Assembly (NCBI RefSeq): GCF_029227915.1 | Contig: NC_079883.1 | Coordinates: 992,001-1,056,000, forward strand | Reading direction: 5' to 3' | Source of the DNA: Hydractinia symbiolongicarpus | Taxonomy: Eukaryota > Cnidaria > Hydrozoa > Anthoathecata > Hydractiniidae | DNA length: 64,000 nt | In this document: piece after piece, positions 9,691 to 22,750 of the stretch | Numbering within the stretch: the stretch's first letter is position 1 | Layout: the number at the start of each line of letters is the position of its first letter | Notes under the pieces: generated by a model | Database searches by the model: none | Told to the model about the DNA's origin: nothing | The model's input: the letters and a program-made list of their open reading frames with translations, nothing else | Position numbers and translations under genes: made by a program

Positions 9691-10386
9691 TCAGGAATGT
9701 TTTCATTTTTGATGAGACGTTTAATGAAAGAAGTTTAATCGCCGGCAAACGAAAACCCGCAATTTCCCGTAAATCCCGTGCTTGGCTCGTATAGTCGAGT
9801 ATATACAAAGAAGGTACCCTGTGAGTAAAGTCCTTTCCAGAACAATTTTTTATATTATCTTTTCACCACTAAAACGCATGACGCTTGTAGTTTTCAAAAA
9901 TGTTTTCATTTTTGATGAGACGCTGAATAAAAGATGTTTAATCGCCGGCAAACGAAAACCCGCGATTTCCCGTAAATCCCGGACTCGGCCCGTATAGTCA
10001 AAAGTATACAAATAAAGTACCCAGGGAGTAAACTCAATTCCCGAACGATTTTTTAAATTATTTTTTCACCACTAAAACGCATCAGACTTGTAGTTTTCAG
10101 GAATGTTTTCATTTTTGATGAGACGTTTAATGAAAGAAGTTTAATCGCCGGCAAACGAAAACCCGCAATTTCCCGTAAATCCCGTGCTTGGCTCGTATAG
10201 TCGAGTATATACAAAGAAGGTACCCTGTGAGTAAAGTCCTTTCCAGAACAATTTTTTATATTATCTTTTCACCACTAAAACGCATGACGCTTGTAGTTTT
10301 CAAAAATGTTTTCATTTTTGATGAGACGCTGAATAAAAGATGTTTAATCGCCGGCAAACGAAAACCCGCGATTTCCCGTAAATCCC
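9575..10386 (+). repeat. Apparently exact tandem duplication of a 406-bp dimer
   Basis: 9575-9980 and 9981-10386 appear identical base for base on reading. The first monomer of each unit carries ACAAATAAAG, ACTCAATTCCCG, CGCATCAGAC, TTCAGGAATG and GACGTTTAATG. The second carries GGCTCGTATAG, AAGGTACC, AAAGTCCTTTCC, GAACAATTTTTTATATT and CGCATGACGC. Absence of differences across 406 bp implies a very recent event or an assembly duplication. Confidence 0.88.
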
Positions 10387-10770
10387 GGACTCGGCCCGTA
10401 TAGTCAAAAGTATACTAAGAAAGTACCCAGGGAGTAAACTCATTTCCCGAACGATTTTTTAAATTATTTTTTCACCACTAAAACGCAAGAGACTTGAACT
10501 TTTCAAAAATGTTTTTATTTTTGATGAGACGCTGAATAAAAGAAGTTTAATCGCCGGCAAACGAAAACCCGCGATTTCCTGTAAATCCCGGGTTTGGCCC
10601 GTATAGTCAAAAGTATACAAAGAAAATACCCAGGTAGTAAACTCATTTCCAGAACGATTTTTTAAATTATTTTTACACCACTAAAACGCATGAGACTTGT
10701 AGTTTTCAAAAATGTTTTCATTTTTGATGAGACGCTGAATAAAAGAAGTTTAATCGCCGGCAAACGAAAA
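10141..10770 (+). repeat. Three-monomer block, copy 1 of 3
   Basis: It matches 12171-12800 at exactly 2,030 bp (10 monomers), and the start of 16638-17509. Shared markers are the GGCTCGTATAG monomer with CGCATGACGC or CGCATGACAC, GTATACTAAG, GTTTTTATTTTTG, TTCCTGTAAATCCCGGGTTTGG, CCAGGTAGT and ATTTTTACACC. A private change, GACTTGAACTTTTC, sits near 10493. Confidence 0.83.
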
Positions 10771-10928
10771 CCTGCGATTTCCCGTAAATCCCGGGATTGG
10801 CCCGTATAGTCAAATGTATACAAAGAAAGTACCCTGTGAGTAAACTCATTTCCCGAACGATTTTTTAAATTATTTTTTCACCACTAAAACGCATGAGACT
10901 TGTAGTTTTCAAAAATGTTTTCATTTTT

Positions 10929-12027
10929 GATAAGACGCTGAATAAAAAAAGTTTAATCGCCGGCAAACGAAAACCCGCAATTTCCCGTAAATCCCGTGCT
11001 TGGCCCGTATAGTCGAGTATATACAAAGAAAGTATCCTGTGAGTAAACTCATTTCCAGAACGATTTTTTAAATTATCTTTTCACCACTAAAACGCATGGG
11101 ACTTGTAGTTTTCAAAAATGTTTTCATTTTTGATGAGACGCTGAATAGAAGAAGTTTAATCGCCGGCAAACGAAAACCCGCCATTTCCCGTAAATCCCGT
11201 GCTTGGCCCGTATAGTCGAGTATATACAAAGAAAGTACCCTGTCAGTAAACTCATTTCCAGAACGATTTTTTAAATTATCTTTTCACCACTAAAACGCAC
11301 GAGACTTGTAGTTTTCAAAAATGTTTTCATTTTTGATGAGACGCGGAATAAAAGAAGTTTAATCGCCGGCAAACGAAAAACCGCGATTTCCCGTAAATCC
11401 CGGACTCGGCCCATATAGTCAAAAGTATACAAAGAAAGTACCCAGGGAGTAAACTCATTTCCCGAACGATTTTTTAAATTATTTTTTCACCACTAAAACG
11501 CAAGAGACTTGTAGTTTTCAAAAATGTTTTCATTTTTGATGAGACGCTGAATAAAAGAAGTTTAATCGCCGGCAAACGAAAACCAGCGATTTCCTGTAAA
11601 TCCCGGGTTTGGCCCCTATAGTCAAAAGTATACAAAGAAAATACCCAGGTAGTAAACTCATTTCCAGAACGATTTTTTAAATTATTTTTACACCACTAAA
11701 ACGCATGAGACTTGTAGTTTTCAAAAATGTTTTCATTTTTGATGAGACGCTGAATAAAAGAAGTTTAATCGCCGGCAAACGAAAAACCGCAATTTCCCGT
11801 AAATCCCGTGCTTGGCTCGTATAGTCGAGTATATACAAAGAAGGTACCCTGTGAGTAAAGTCCTTTCCAGAACGATTTTTTATATTATCTTTTCAGCACT
11901 AAAACGCATGAGACTTGTAGTTTTCAAAAATGTTTTCATTTTTGATGAGACGCGAAATAAAAGAAGTTTAATCGCCGGCAAACGAAAACCTGCGATTTCC
12001 CGTAAATCCCGGGCTTGGCCCGTATAG
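10929..12027 (+). repeat. Five-monomer block with GGCTCG haplotype, copy 2 of 3
   Basis: Nearly identical to 13162-14260, including GAAAAACCGCG (near 11388), GAAAACCAGCG with GGCCCCTATAG (near 11620), and GAAAAACCGCAATTTCCC. These private changes are absent from 7072-8170, so copies 2 and 3 arose by a later duplication of 2,233 bp (11 monomers). Confidence 0.88.
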
Positions 12028-12170
12028 TCGAATGTATACAAAGAAAATACCCAGGGAGTAAACTCATTTCCAGAACGATTTTTTTAATTATCTTTTCACC
12101 ACTAAAACTCATGACACTTGTAGTTTTCAAAAATGTTTTCATTTTTGATGAGACGCTGAATAAAAGATGT

Positions 12171-13042
12171 TTAATCGCCGGCAAACGAAAACCCGCAATT
12201 TCCCGTAAATCCCGTGCTTGGCTCGTATAGTCGAGTATATACAAAGAAGGTACCCTGTGAGTAAAGTCCTTTCCAGAACAATTTTTTATATTATCTTTTC
12301 ACCACTAAAACGCATGACGCTTGTAGTTTTCAAAAATGTTTTCATTTTTGATGAGACGCTGAATAAAAGATGTTTAATCGCCGGCAAACGAAAACCCGCG
12401 ATTTCCCGTAAATCCCGGACTCGGCCCGTATAGTCAAAAGTATACTAAGAAAGTACCCAGGGAGTAAACTCATTTCCCGAACGATTTTTTAAATTATTTT
12501 TTCACCACTAAAACGCAAGAGACTTGTAGTTTTCAAAAATGTTTTTATTTTTGATGAGACGCTGAATAAAAGAAGTTTAATCGCCGGCAAACGAAAACCC
12601 GCGATTTCCTGTAAATCCCGGGTTTGGCCCGTATAGTCAAAAGTATACAAAGAAAATACCCAGGTAGTAAACTCATTTCCAGAACGATTTTTTAAATTAT
12701 TTTTACACCACTAAAACGCATGAGACTTGTAGTTTTCAAAAATGTTTTCATTTTTGATGAGACGCTGAATAAAAGAAGTTTAATCGCCGGCAAACGAAAA
12801 CCCGCAATTTCCCGTAAATCCCGTGCTTGGCTCGTATAGTCGAGTATATACAAAGAAGGTACCCTGTGAGTAAAGTCCTTTCCAGAACGATTTTTTATAT
12901 TATCTTTTCAGCACTAAAACGCATGAGACTTGTAGTTTTCAAAAATGTTTTCATTTTTGATGAGACGCGAAATAAAAGAAGTTTAATTGCCGGCAAACGA
13001 AAACCTGCGATTTCCCGTAAATCCCGGGATTGGCCCGTATAG
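12171..13042 (+). repeat. Four-monomer block, copy 2 of 3, ending in a GGCTCG monomer
   Basis: It corresponds to 10141-10770 at the left and extends further to match 16638-17509 at an offset of 4,467 bp (22 monomers plus 1 bp). It contains two GGCTCGTATAG monomers three monomers apart (anchors at 12218 and 12827 in frame terms). Its last monomer joins the start of the 13162-14260 block through GGGATTGGCCCG, which is also seen at 10795. Confidence 0.83.
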
Positions 13043-13161
13043 TCAAATGTATACAAAGAAAGTACCCTGTGAGTAAACTCATTTCCCGAACGATTTTTTA
13101 AATTATTTTTTCACCACTAAAACGCATGAGACTTGTAGTTTTCAAAAATGTTTTCATTTTT

Positions 13162-14260
13162 GATAAGACGCTGAATAAAAAAAGTTTAATCGCCGGCAAA
13201 CGAAAACCCGCAATTTCCCGTAAATCCCGTGCTTGGCCCGTATAGTCGAGTATATACAAAGAAAGTATCCTGTGAGTAAACTCATTTCCAGAACGATTTT
13301 TTAAATTATCTTTTCACCACTAAAACGCATGGGACTTGTAGTTTTCAAAAATGTTTTCATTTTTGATGAGACGCTGAATAGAAGAAGTTTAATCGCCGGC
13401 AAACGAAAACCCGCCATTTCCCGTAAATCCCGTGCTTGGCCCGTATAGTCGAGTATATACAAAGAAAGTACCCTGTCAGTAAACTCATTTCCAGAACGAT
13501 TTTTTAAATTATCTTTTCACCACTAAAACGCACGAGACTTGTAGTTTTCAAAAATGTTTTCATTTTTGATGAGACGCGGAATAAAAGAAGTTTAATCGCC
13601 GGCAAACGAAAAACCGCGATTTCCCGTAAATCCCGGACTCGGCCCATATAGTCAAAAGTATACAAAGAAAGTACCCAGGGAGTAAACTCATTTCCCGAAC
13701 GATTTTTTAAATTATTTTTTCACCACTAAAACGCAAGAGACTTGTAGTTTTCAAAAATGTTTTCATTTTTGATGAGACGCTGAATAAAAGAAGTTTAATC
13801 GCCGGCAAACGAAAACCAGCGATTTCCTGTAAATCCCGGGTTTGGCCCCTATAGTCAAAAGTATACAAAGAAAATACCCAGGTAGTAAACTCATTTCCAG
13901 AACGATTTTTTAAATTATTTTTACACCACTAAAACGCATGAGACTTGTAGTTTTCAAAAATGTTTTCATTTTTGATGAGACGCTGAATAAAAGAAGTTTA
14001 ATCGCCGGCAAACGAAAAACCGCAATTTCCCGTAAATCCCGTGCTTGGCTCGTATAGTCGAGTATATACAAAGAAGGTACCCTGTGAGTAAAGTCCTTTC
14101 CAGAACGATTTTTTATATTATCTTTTCAGCACTAAAACGCATGAGACTTGTAGTTTTCAAAAATGTTTTCATTTTTGATGAGACGCGAAATAAAAGAAGT
14201 TTAATCGCCGGCAAACGAAAACCTGCGATTTCCCGTAAATCCCGAGCTTGGCCCGTATAG
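13162..14260 (+). repeat. Five-monomer block with GGCTCG haplotype, copy 3 of 3
   Basis: The partner of 10929-12027, carrying the same private variants 2,233 bp downstream. It is followed by an extra GAATGAAAG monomer before the 7.5-monomer block at 14456, an insertion absent after copy 1. Confidence 0.88.
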
Positions 14261-14455
14261 TCAAATGTATACAAAGAAAGTACCCTGTGAGTAAACTCAT
14301 TTCCCGAACGATTTTTTAAATTATTTTTTCACCACTAAAACGCATGAGACTTGTAGTTTTCAAAAATGTTTTCATTTTTGATGAGACGCTGAATGAAAGA
14401 AGTTTAATCGCCGGCAAACGAAAACCCGCGATTTCCCGTAAATCCCGTGCTTGGC

Positions 14456-15983
14456 CCGTATAGTCGAGTATATACAAAGAAAGTACCCTGTGAGTAAACT
14501 CATTTCCAGAACGATTTTTTAAATTATCTTTTCACCACTAAAACGCATGAGACTTGTAGTCTTCAAAAAAGTTTTCATTTTTGATGAGACGCGGAATAAA
14601 AGAAGTTTAATCGCCGGCAAACGAAAACCCGCGATTTCCCGTAAATCCCGGTCTCGGCCCGTATAGTCAAAAGTATACAAAGAAAATACCCAGGGAGTAA
14701 ACTCATTTCCCGAACGATTTTTTAAATTATTTTTTCACCATTAAAACGTATGAGACCCGTAGTTTTCAAAAATGTTTTCATTTTTGATGAGACGCTGAAT
14801 GAAAGAAGTTTAATCGCCGGCAAACGAAAACCCGCGATTTCCCGTAAATCCCGGATTCGGCCCGTATAGTCAAAAGTATACAAAGAAAGTACCCTGCGAG
14901 TAAACTCATTTCAAGAACGATTTTTTAAATTATCTCTTCACCACTAAAACGCACGAGACTTGTAGTTTTCAAAAATGTTTTCATTTTTGATGAGACGCTG
15001 AATAAAAGAAGTTTAATCGCCGGCAAACGAAAACCCGCGAATTCCCGTAAATCCCGGACTCGGCCCGTATAGTCAAAAGTATACAAAGAAAATACCCAGG
15101 GAGTAAACTCATTTCCAGAACGATTTTTTAAATTATCTTTTCACCACTAAAACGCATGACACTTGTAGTTTTCAGGAATGTTTTCATTTTTAATGAGACG
15201 CTTAATGAAAGAAGTTGAATCGCCGGCAAACGAAAACCCGCGATTTCCCATAAATCCCGGGCTTGGCCCGTATAGTCGAATGTATACAAAGAAAGTACCC
15301 TGTGAGTAAACTCATTTCTCGAACGATTTTTTGAATTATTTTTTCACCACTAAAACGCATGAGACTTGTAGTTTTCAAATATGTTTTCATTTTTGATGAG
15401 ACGCGAAATAAAAGAAGTTTAATCGCCGGCAAACGAAAACCCGCGATTTCCCGTAAATCCCGGACTCGGCCCGTATAGTCAAAAGTAGACAAAGAAAGTA
15501 CCCTGCGAGTAAACTCATTTCCAGAACGGTTTATTCAAATTATCTTTTCACCACTAAAACGCACGAGACTTGTAGTTTTTAAAAATGTTTTCATTTTTGA
15601 TGAGACGCTGAATAAAAGAAGTTTAATCGCCGGCAAAGGAAAACCCGCGAATTCCCGTAAATCCCGGACTCGGCCCGTATAGTCAAATGTATACAAAGAA
15701 AATACCCAGGGAGTAAACTCATTTCCAGAACGATTTTTTAAATTATCTTTTCACCACTAAAACGCATGAGACTTGTAGTTTTCAAAAATGTTTTCATTTT
15801 TGATGAGACGCCGAATAAAAGATGTTTAATTGCCGGCAAACGAAAACCCGCGATTTCCCGTAAATCCCGGACTCGGCCCGTATAGTCAAAAGTATACAAA
15901 TAAAGTACCCAGGGAGTAAACTCATTTCCCGAACGATTTTTTAAATTATTTTTTCACCACTAAAACGCATCAGACTTGTAGTT
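14456..15983 (+). repeat. 7.5-monomer block, copy 2
   Basis: The partner of 8163-9690. Private differences include GACCCGTAG (near 14755), ATTATCTCTTCACC, AAGTTGAATCGCC (near 15214) and GGTTTATTCAAATT (near 15528). In copy 1 the block runs into the 406-bp dimer with ACTCAATTCCCG, whereas here the sequence is ACTCATTTCCCG. That base therefore changed in the copy-1 lineage before the dimer was duplicated. Confidence 0.87.
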
Positions 15984-16637
15984 TTCAAAAATGTTTTTAT
16001 TTTTGATGAGACGCTGAATAAAAGAAGTTTAATCGCCGGCAAACGAAAACCCGCGATTTCCCGTAAATCCCGGGCTTGGCCCGTATAGTCGAATGTATAC
16101 AAAGAAAGTACCCTGTGAGTAAACTCATTTCCCGAACGATTTTTTAAATTATTTTTTCACCACTAAAACGCGCGAGACTTGTAGTTTTCAAAAATGTTTT
16201 CATTTTTGATGAGACGTTGAATAAAAGAAGTTTAATCGCCGGCAAACGAAAACCCGCGATTTCCCGTAAATCCCGGACTCGGCCCGTATAGTCAAAAGTA
16301 TACAAAGAAAATACCCAGGGAGTAAACTCATTTCCAGAACGATTTTTTAAATTATCTTTTCACCACTAAAACGCATGACACTTGTAGTTTTCAAAAATGC
16401 TTTCATTTTTGATGAGACGCTGAATAAAAGATGTTTAATCGCCGGCAAACGAAAACCCGCAATTTCCTGTAAATCCCGGGTTTGGCCCGTATAGTCAAAA
16501 GTATACAAAGAAAATACCCAGGTAGTAAACTCATTTCCAGAACGATTTTTTAAATTATTTTTACACCACTAAAACGCATGAGACTTGTAGTTTTCAAAAA
16601 TGTTTTCATTTTTGATGAGACGCTGAATAAAAGAAGT

Positions 16638-17509
16638 TTAATCGCCGGCAAACGAAAACCCGCAATTTCCCGTAAATCCCGTGCTTGGCTCGTATAGTCG
16701 AGTATATACAAAGAAGGTACCCTGTGAGTAAAGTCCTTTCCAGAACGATTTTTTATATTATCTTTTCACCACTAAAACGCATGACACTTGTAGTTTTCAA
16801 AAATGTTTTCATTTTTGATGAGACGCTGAATAAAAGATGTTTAATCGCCGGCAAACGAAAACCCGAGATTTCCCGTAAATCCCGGACTCGGCCCGTATAG
16901 TCAAAAGTATACTAAGAAAGTACTCAGGGAGTAAACTCATTTCCCGAACGATTTTTTAAATTATTTTTTCACCACTAAAACGCAAGAGACTTGTAGTTTT
17001 CAAAAATGTTTTTATTTTTGATGAGACGCTGAATAAAAGAAGTTTAATCGCCGGCAAACGAAAAGCCGCGATTTCCTGTAAATCCTGGGTTTGGCCCGTA
17101 TAGTCAAAAGTATACAAAGAAAATACCCAGGTAGTAAAGTCATTTCCAGAACGATTTTTTAAATTATTTTTACACCACTAAAACGCATGAGACTTGTAGT
17201 TTTCAAAAATGTTTTCATTTTTGATGAGACGCTGAATAAAAGAAGTTTAATCGCCGGCAAACGAAAACCCGCAATTTCCCGTAAATCCCGTGCTTGGCTC
17301 GTATAGTCGAGTATATACAAAGAAGGTACCCTGTGAGTAAAGTCCTTTCCAGAACGATTTTTTATATTATCTTTTCAGCACTAAAACGCATGAGACTTGT
17401 AGTTTTCAAAAATGTTTTTATTTTTGATGAGACGCGAAATAAAAGAAGTTTAATCGCCGGCAAACGAAAACCTGCGATTTCCCGTAAATCACGGGCTTGG
17501 CCCGTATAG
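16638..17509 (+). repeat. Four-monomer block, copy 3 of 3
   Basis: It matches 12171-13042. Private changes are ACCCGAGATTTCCC (near 16862), AAGTACTCAGGG (near 16919), GAAAAGCCGCG and AATCCTGGGTTTGG. Both GGCTCGTATAG monomers are retained. Confidence 0.83.
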
Positions 17510-17949
17510 TCAAATGTATACAAAGAAAGTACCCTGTGAGTAAACTCATTTCCCGAACGATTTTTTAAATTATTTTTTCACCACTAAAACGCATGAGACT
17601 TGTAGTTTTCAAAAATGTTTTCATTTTTGATGAGACGCTGAATGAAAGAAGTTTAATCGCCGGCAAACGAAAACCCACGATTTCCCGTTAATCCCGTGCT
17701 TGGCCCGTATAGTCGAGTATATACAAAGAAAGTACCCTGTGAGTAAACTCATTTCCAGAACGATTTTTTAAATTATCTTTTCACCACTAAAACGCATGAG
17801 ACTTGTAGTCTTCAAAAATGTTTTCATTTTTGATGAGACGCGGAATAAAAGAAGTTTAATCGCCGGCAAACGAAAACCCGCGATTTCCCGTAAATCCCGG
17901 TCTCGGCCCGTATAGTCAAAAGTATACAAAGAAAATACCCAGGGAGTAA

Positions 17950-18795
17950 ACTCATTTCAAGAACGATTTTTTAAATTATCTTTTCACCACTAAAACGCAC
18001 GAGACTTGTAGTTTTCAAAAATGTTTTCATTTTTGATGAGACGCTAAATAAAAGAAGTTTAATCGCCGGCAAACGAAAACCCGCGAATTCCCGTAAATCC
18101 CGGACTCGGCCCGTATAGTCAAAAGTATACAAAGAAAATACCCAGGGAGTAAACTCATTTCCAGAACGATTTTTTAAATTATCTTTTCACCACTAAAACG
18201 CATCACACTTGTAGTTTTCAAAAATGTTTTCATTTTTGATGAGACGCTGTATAAAAGATGTTTAAACGCCGGCAAACGAAAACCCGCGATTTCCTGTAAA
18301 TCCCGGACTCGGCCCGTATAGTCAAAAGTATACAAAGAAAGTACCCAGGGAGTAAACTCATTTCCCGAACGATTTTTTATATTATTTTTTCACCACTAAA
18401 ACGCACGAGACTTGTAGTTTTCAAAAATGTTTTCATTTTTGATGAGACGCTGAATAGAAGAAGTTTAATCGCCGGCAAACGAAAACCCGCGAATTCCCGT
18501 AAATCCCGGACTCGGCCCGTATAGTCAAAAGTATACAAAGAAAATACACAGGGAGTAAACTCATTTCCCGAACGATTTTTTAAATTATTTTTTCACCACT
18601 AAAACGCATGAGACTTGTAGTTTTCAGGAATGTTTTCATTTTTAATAAGACGCTTAATGAAAGAAGTTTAATCGCCGGCAAACGAAAACCCGCGATTTCC
18701 CATAAATCCCGGGCTTGGCCCGTATAGTCGAATGTATACAAAGAAAGTACCCTGTAAGTAAACTCATTTCTCGAACGATTTTTTAAATTATTTTT
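17950..18795 (+). repeat. Four-monomer block recurring 11 monomers downstream, copy 1
   Basis: It matches 20182-21027 at 2,232 bp (11 monomers minus 1, explained by the single-base loss in GGCCGTATAG near 18923). Markers are CGCATCACAC (18199 and 20431), GACGCTGTATAAAAG, TTCCTGTAAATCCCGG, GCTGAATAGAAG, AATACACAGGG, TTCAGGAATG with TTTTTAATAAGACGCTTAATG, and TTTCTCGAACG. Confidence 0.82.
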
Positions 18796-19718
18796 TCACC
18801 ACTAAAACGCACGAGACTTGTAATTTTCAAAAATGTTTCCATTTTTGATGAGACGCTGAATAAAAGAAGTTTAATCGCCGGCAAACGAAAACCCGCGATT
18901 TCCCGTAAATCCCGGACTCGGCCGTATAGTCAAAAGTAGACAAAGAAAGTACCCTGCGAGTAAACTCATTTCCAGAACGGTTTTTTAAATTATCTTTTCA
19001 CCACTAAAACGCACGAGACTTGTAGTTTTCAAAAATGTTTTCATTTTTGATGAGACGCTGAATAAAAAAAGTTTAAGCGCCGGCAAACGAAAACCCGCGA
19101 ATTCCCGTAAATCCCGGACTCGGCCCGTATAGTCAAATGTATACAAAGAAAATACCCAGGGAGTAAACTCATTTCCCGAACGATTTTTTAAATTATTTTT
19201 TCACCACTAAAACGCATAAGACTTGTAGTCTTCAAAAATGTTTTCATTTTTGATGAGACGCCGAATAAAAGATGTTTAATTGCCGGCAAACGAAAACCCG
19301 CGATTTCCCGTAAATCCCGGACTCGGCCCGTATAGTCAAAAGTATACAAATAAAGTACCCAGGGAGTAAACTCATTTCCCGAACGATTTTTTAAATTATT
19401 TTTTCACCACTAAAACGCATAAGACTTGTAGTTTTTAAAAATGTTTTCATTTTTGATGAGACGCTGAATGAAAGAAGTTTAATCGCCGGCAAACGCAAAC
19501 CCGCGATTTCCTGTAAATCCCGGGTTTGGCCCGTATAGTCAAAAGCATACAAAGAAAATACCCAGGTAGTAAACTCATTTCCAGAACGATTTTTTAAATT
19601 ATTTTTACACCACTAAAACGCATGAGACTTGTAGTTTTCAAAAATGTTTTCATTTTTGATGAGACGCTGAATAAAAGAAGTTTAATCGCCGGCAAACGAA
19701 AACCCGCAATTTCCCGTA

Positions 19719-22540
19719 AATCCCGTGCTTGGCTTGTATAGTCGAGTATATACAAAGAAGGTACCCTGTGAGTAAAGTCCTTTCCAGAACGATTTTTTAT
19801 ATTATCTTTTCAGCACTAAAACGCATGAGACTTGTAGTTTTCAAAAATGTTTTCATTTTTGATGAGACGCGAAATAAAAGAAGTTTAATCGCCGGCAAAC
19901 GAAAACCTGCGATTTCCCGTAAATCCCGGGCTTGGCCCGTATAGTCAAATGTATACAAAGAAAGTACCCTGTGAGTAAACTCATTTCCCGAACGATTTTT
20001 TAAATTATTTTTTCACCACTAAAACGCATGAGACTTGTAGTTTTCAAAAATGTTTTCATTTTTGATGAGACGGTGAATGAAAGAAGTTTAATCGCCGGCA
20101 AACGAAAACCCGCGATTTCCCGTAAATCCCGGATTCGGCCCGTATAGTCAAAAGTATACAAAGAAAGTACCCTGCGAGTAAACTCATTTCAAGAACGATT
20201 TTTTAAATTATCTTTTCACCACTAAAACGCACGAGACTTGTAGTTTTCAAAAATGTTTTCATTTTTGATGAGACGCTGAATAAAAGAAGTTTAATCGCCG
20301 GCAAACGAAAACCCGCGAATTCCCGTAAATCCCGGACTCGGCCCGTATAGTCAAAAGTATACAAAGAAAATACCCAGGGAGTAAACTCATTTCCAGAACG
20401 ATTTTTTAAATTATCTTTTCACCACTAAAACGCATCACACTTGTAGTTTTCAAAAATGTTTTCATTTTTGATGAGACGCTGTATAAAAGATGTTTAATCG
20501 CCGGCAAACGAAAACCCGCGATTTCCTGTAAATCCCGGACTCGGCCAGTATAGTCAAAAGTATACAAAGAAAGTACCAAGGGAGTAAACTCATTTCCCGA
20601 ACGATTTTATAAATTATTTTTTCACCACTAAAACGCAAGAGACTTGTAGTTTTCAAAAATGTTTTCATTTTTGATGAGACGCTGAATAGAAGAAGTTTAA
20701 TCGCCGGCAAACGAAAACCCGCGAATTCCCGTAAATCCCGGACTCGGCCCGTATAGTCAAAAGTATACAAAGAAAATACACAGGGAGTAAACTCATTTCC
20801 CGAACGAATTTTTAAATTATTTTTTCACCACTAAAACGCATGAGACTTGTAGTTTTCAGGAATGTTTTCATTTTTAATAAGACGCTTAATGAAAGAAGTT
20901 TAATCGCCGGCAAACGAAAACCCGCGAGTTCCCATAAATCCCGGGCTTGGCCCGTATAGTCGAATGTATACAAAGAAAGTACCCTGTGAGTAAACTCATT
21001 TCTCGAACGATTTTTTAAATTATTTTTTCACCACTAAAACGCATGAGACTTGTAGTTTTCAAATATGTTTTCATTTTTGATGAGACGCGAAATAAAAGAA
21101 GTTTAATCGCCGGCAAACGAAAACCCGCGAATTCCCGTAAATCCCGGACTCGGCCCGTATAGTCAAAAGTATACAAAGAAAATACACAGGGAGTAAACTC
21201 ATTTCCCGAAATCCCGTGCTTGGCTTGTATAGTCGAGTATATACAAAGAAGGTACCCTGTGAGTAAAGTCCTTTCCAGAACGATTTTTTATATTATCTTT
21301 TCAGCACTAAAACGCATGAGACTTGTAGTTTTCAAAAATGTTTTCATTTTTGATGAGACGCGAAATAAAAGAAGTTTAATCGCCGGCAAACGAAAACCTG
21401 CGATTTCCTGTAAATCCCGGGCTTGGCCCGTATAGTCAAATGTATACAAAGAAAGTACCCTGTGAGTAAACTCATTTCCCAAACGATTTTTTAAATTATT
21501 TTTTCACCACTAAAACGCATGAGACTTGTAGTTTTCAAAAATGTTTTCATTTTTGATGAGACGGTGAATGAAAGAAGTTTAATCGCCGGCAAACGAAAAC
21601 CCGCGATTTCCCGTAAATCCCGGATTCGGCCCGTATAGTCAAAAGTATACAAAGAAAGTACCCTGCGAGTAAACTCATTTCAAGAACGATTTTTTAAATT
21701 ATCTTTTCACCACTAAAACGCACGAGACTTGTAGTTTTCAAAAATGTTTTCATTTTTGATGAGACGCTGAATAAAAGAAGTTTAATCGCCGGCAAACGAA
21801 AACCCGCGAATTCCCGTAAATCCCGGACTCGGCCCGTATAGTCAAAAGTATACAAAGAAAATACCCAGGGAGTAAACTCATTTCCAGAACGATTTTTTAA
21901 ATTATCTTTTCACCACTAAAACGCATCACACTTGTAGTTTTCAAAAATGTTTTCATTTTTGATGAGACGCTGTATAAAAGATGTTTAATCGCCGGCAAAC
22001 GAAAACCCGCGATTTCCTGTAAATCCCGGACTCGGCCAGTATAGTCAAAAGTATACAAAGAAAGTACCAAGGGAGTAAACTCATTTCCCGAACGATTTTA
22101 TAAATTATTTTTTCACCACTAAAACGCAAGAGACTTGTAGTTTTCAAAAATGTTTTCATTTTTGATGAGACGCTGAATAGAAGAAGTTTAATCGCCGGCA
22201 AACGAAAACCCGCGAATTCCCGTAAATCCCGGACTCGGCCCGTATAGTCAAAAGTATACAAAGAAAATACACAGGGAGTAAACTCATTTCCCGAACGAAT
22301 TTTTAAATTATTTTTTCACCACTAAAACGCATGAGACTTGTAGTTTTCAGGAATGTTTTCATTTTTAATAAGACGCTTAATGAAAGAAGTTTAATCGCCG
22401 GCAAACGAAAACCCGCGATTTCCCATAAATCCCGGGCTTGGCCCGTATAGTCGAATGTATACAAAGAAAGTACCCTGTGAGTAAACTCATTTCTCGAACG
22501 ATTTTTTAAATTATTTTTTCACCACTAAAACGCATGAGAC
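19719..22540 (+). repeat. Out-of-register 1,491-bp tandem duplication
   Basis: 19719-21209 is repeated as 21210 onward at an offset of 1,491 bp, which is 7 monomers plus 70 bp. The duplication is therefore not in the monomer register. Identical markers at this offset include GGCTTGTATAG (19733 and 21224), GACGGTGAATG, CGCATCACAC, GGCCAGTATAG, AGTACCAAGGG, GATTTTATAAATT and CGAACGAATTTTTAAATT. It contains the 20182-21027 block and its second copy. The match is lost near 22540, where a single monomer has been duplicated again. Confidence 0.88.
21149..21218 (+). other. 70-bp remnant monomer at a recombination junction
   Basis: Monomer anchors at 21149 and 21219 are only 70 bp apart. The sequence passes from ACTCATTTCCCGAA straight to ATCCCGTGCTTGGC, so 133 bp of the monomer are missing. 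ATTTCCCG occurs both at the left breakpoint (CATTTCCCGAAC) and just before the right one (GATTTCCCGTAAATCC). Pairing between these two internal copies would give this junction to within one base. This is the joint of the 1,491-bp duplication. Confidence 0.9.
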
Positions 22541-22750
22541 TTGTAGTTTTCAGGAATGTTTTCATTTTTAATAAGACGCTTAATGAAAGAAGTTTAATCG
22601 CCGGCAAACGAAAACCCGCGATTTCCCATAAATCCCGGGCTTGGCCCGTATAGTCAAATGTATACAAAGAAAGTACCCTGTGAGTAAACTCATTTCTCGA
22701 ACGATTTTTTAAATTATTTTTTCACCACTAAAACGCATGAGACTTGTAGT
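22300..22750 (+). repeat. Single-monomer tandem duplication (TTCAGGAATG type)
   Basis: The rare TTCAGGAATG / TTTTTAATAAGACGCTTAATG / TTTCCCATAAATCCCGGG monomer occurs twice in succession (CAGG at 22348 and 22551, exactly 203 bp apart). The related blocks at 18600 and 20840 have it once. The copies differ at GTCGAATG versus GTCAAATG. Confidence 0.85.

Noticed and set aside
21200-21220. Transposon insertion site at the register break
   Set aside because: There is no foreign sequence, terminal inverted repeat or target-site duplication. The break is explained by satellite-to-satellite joining.
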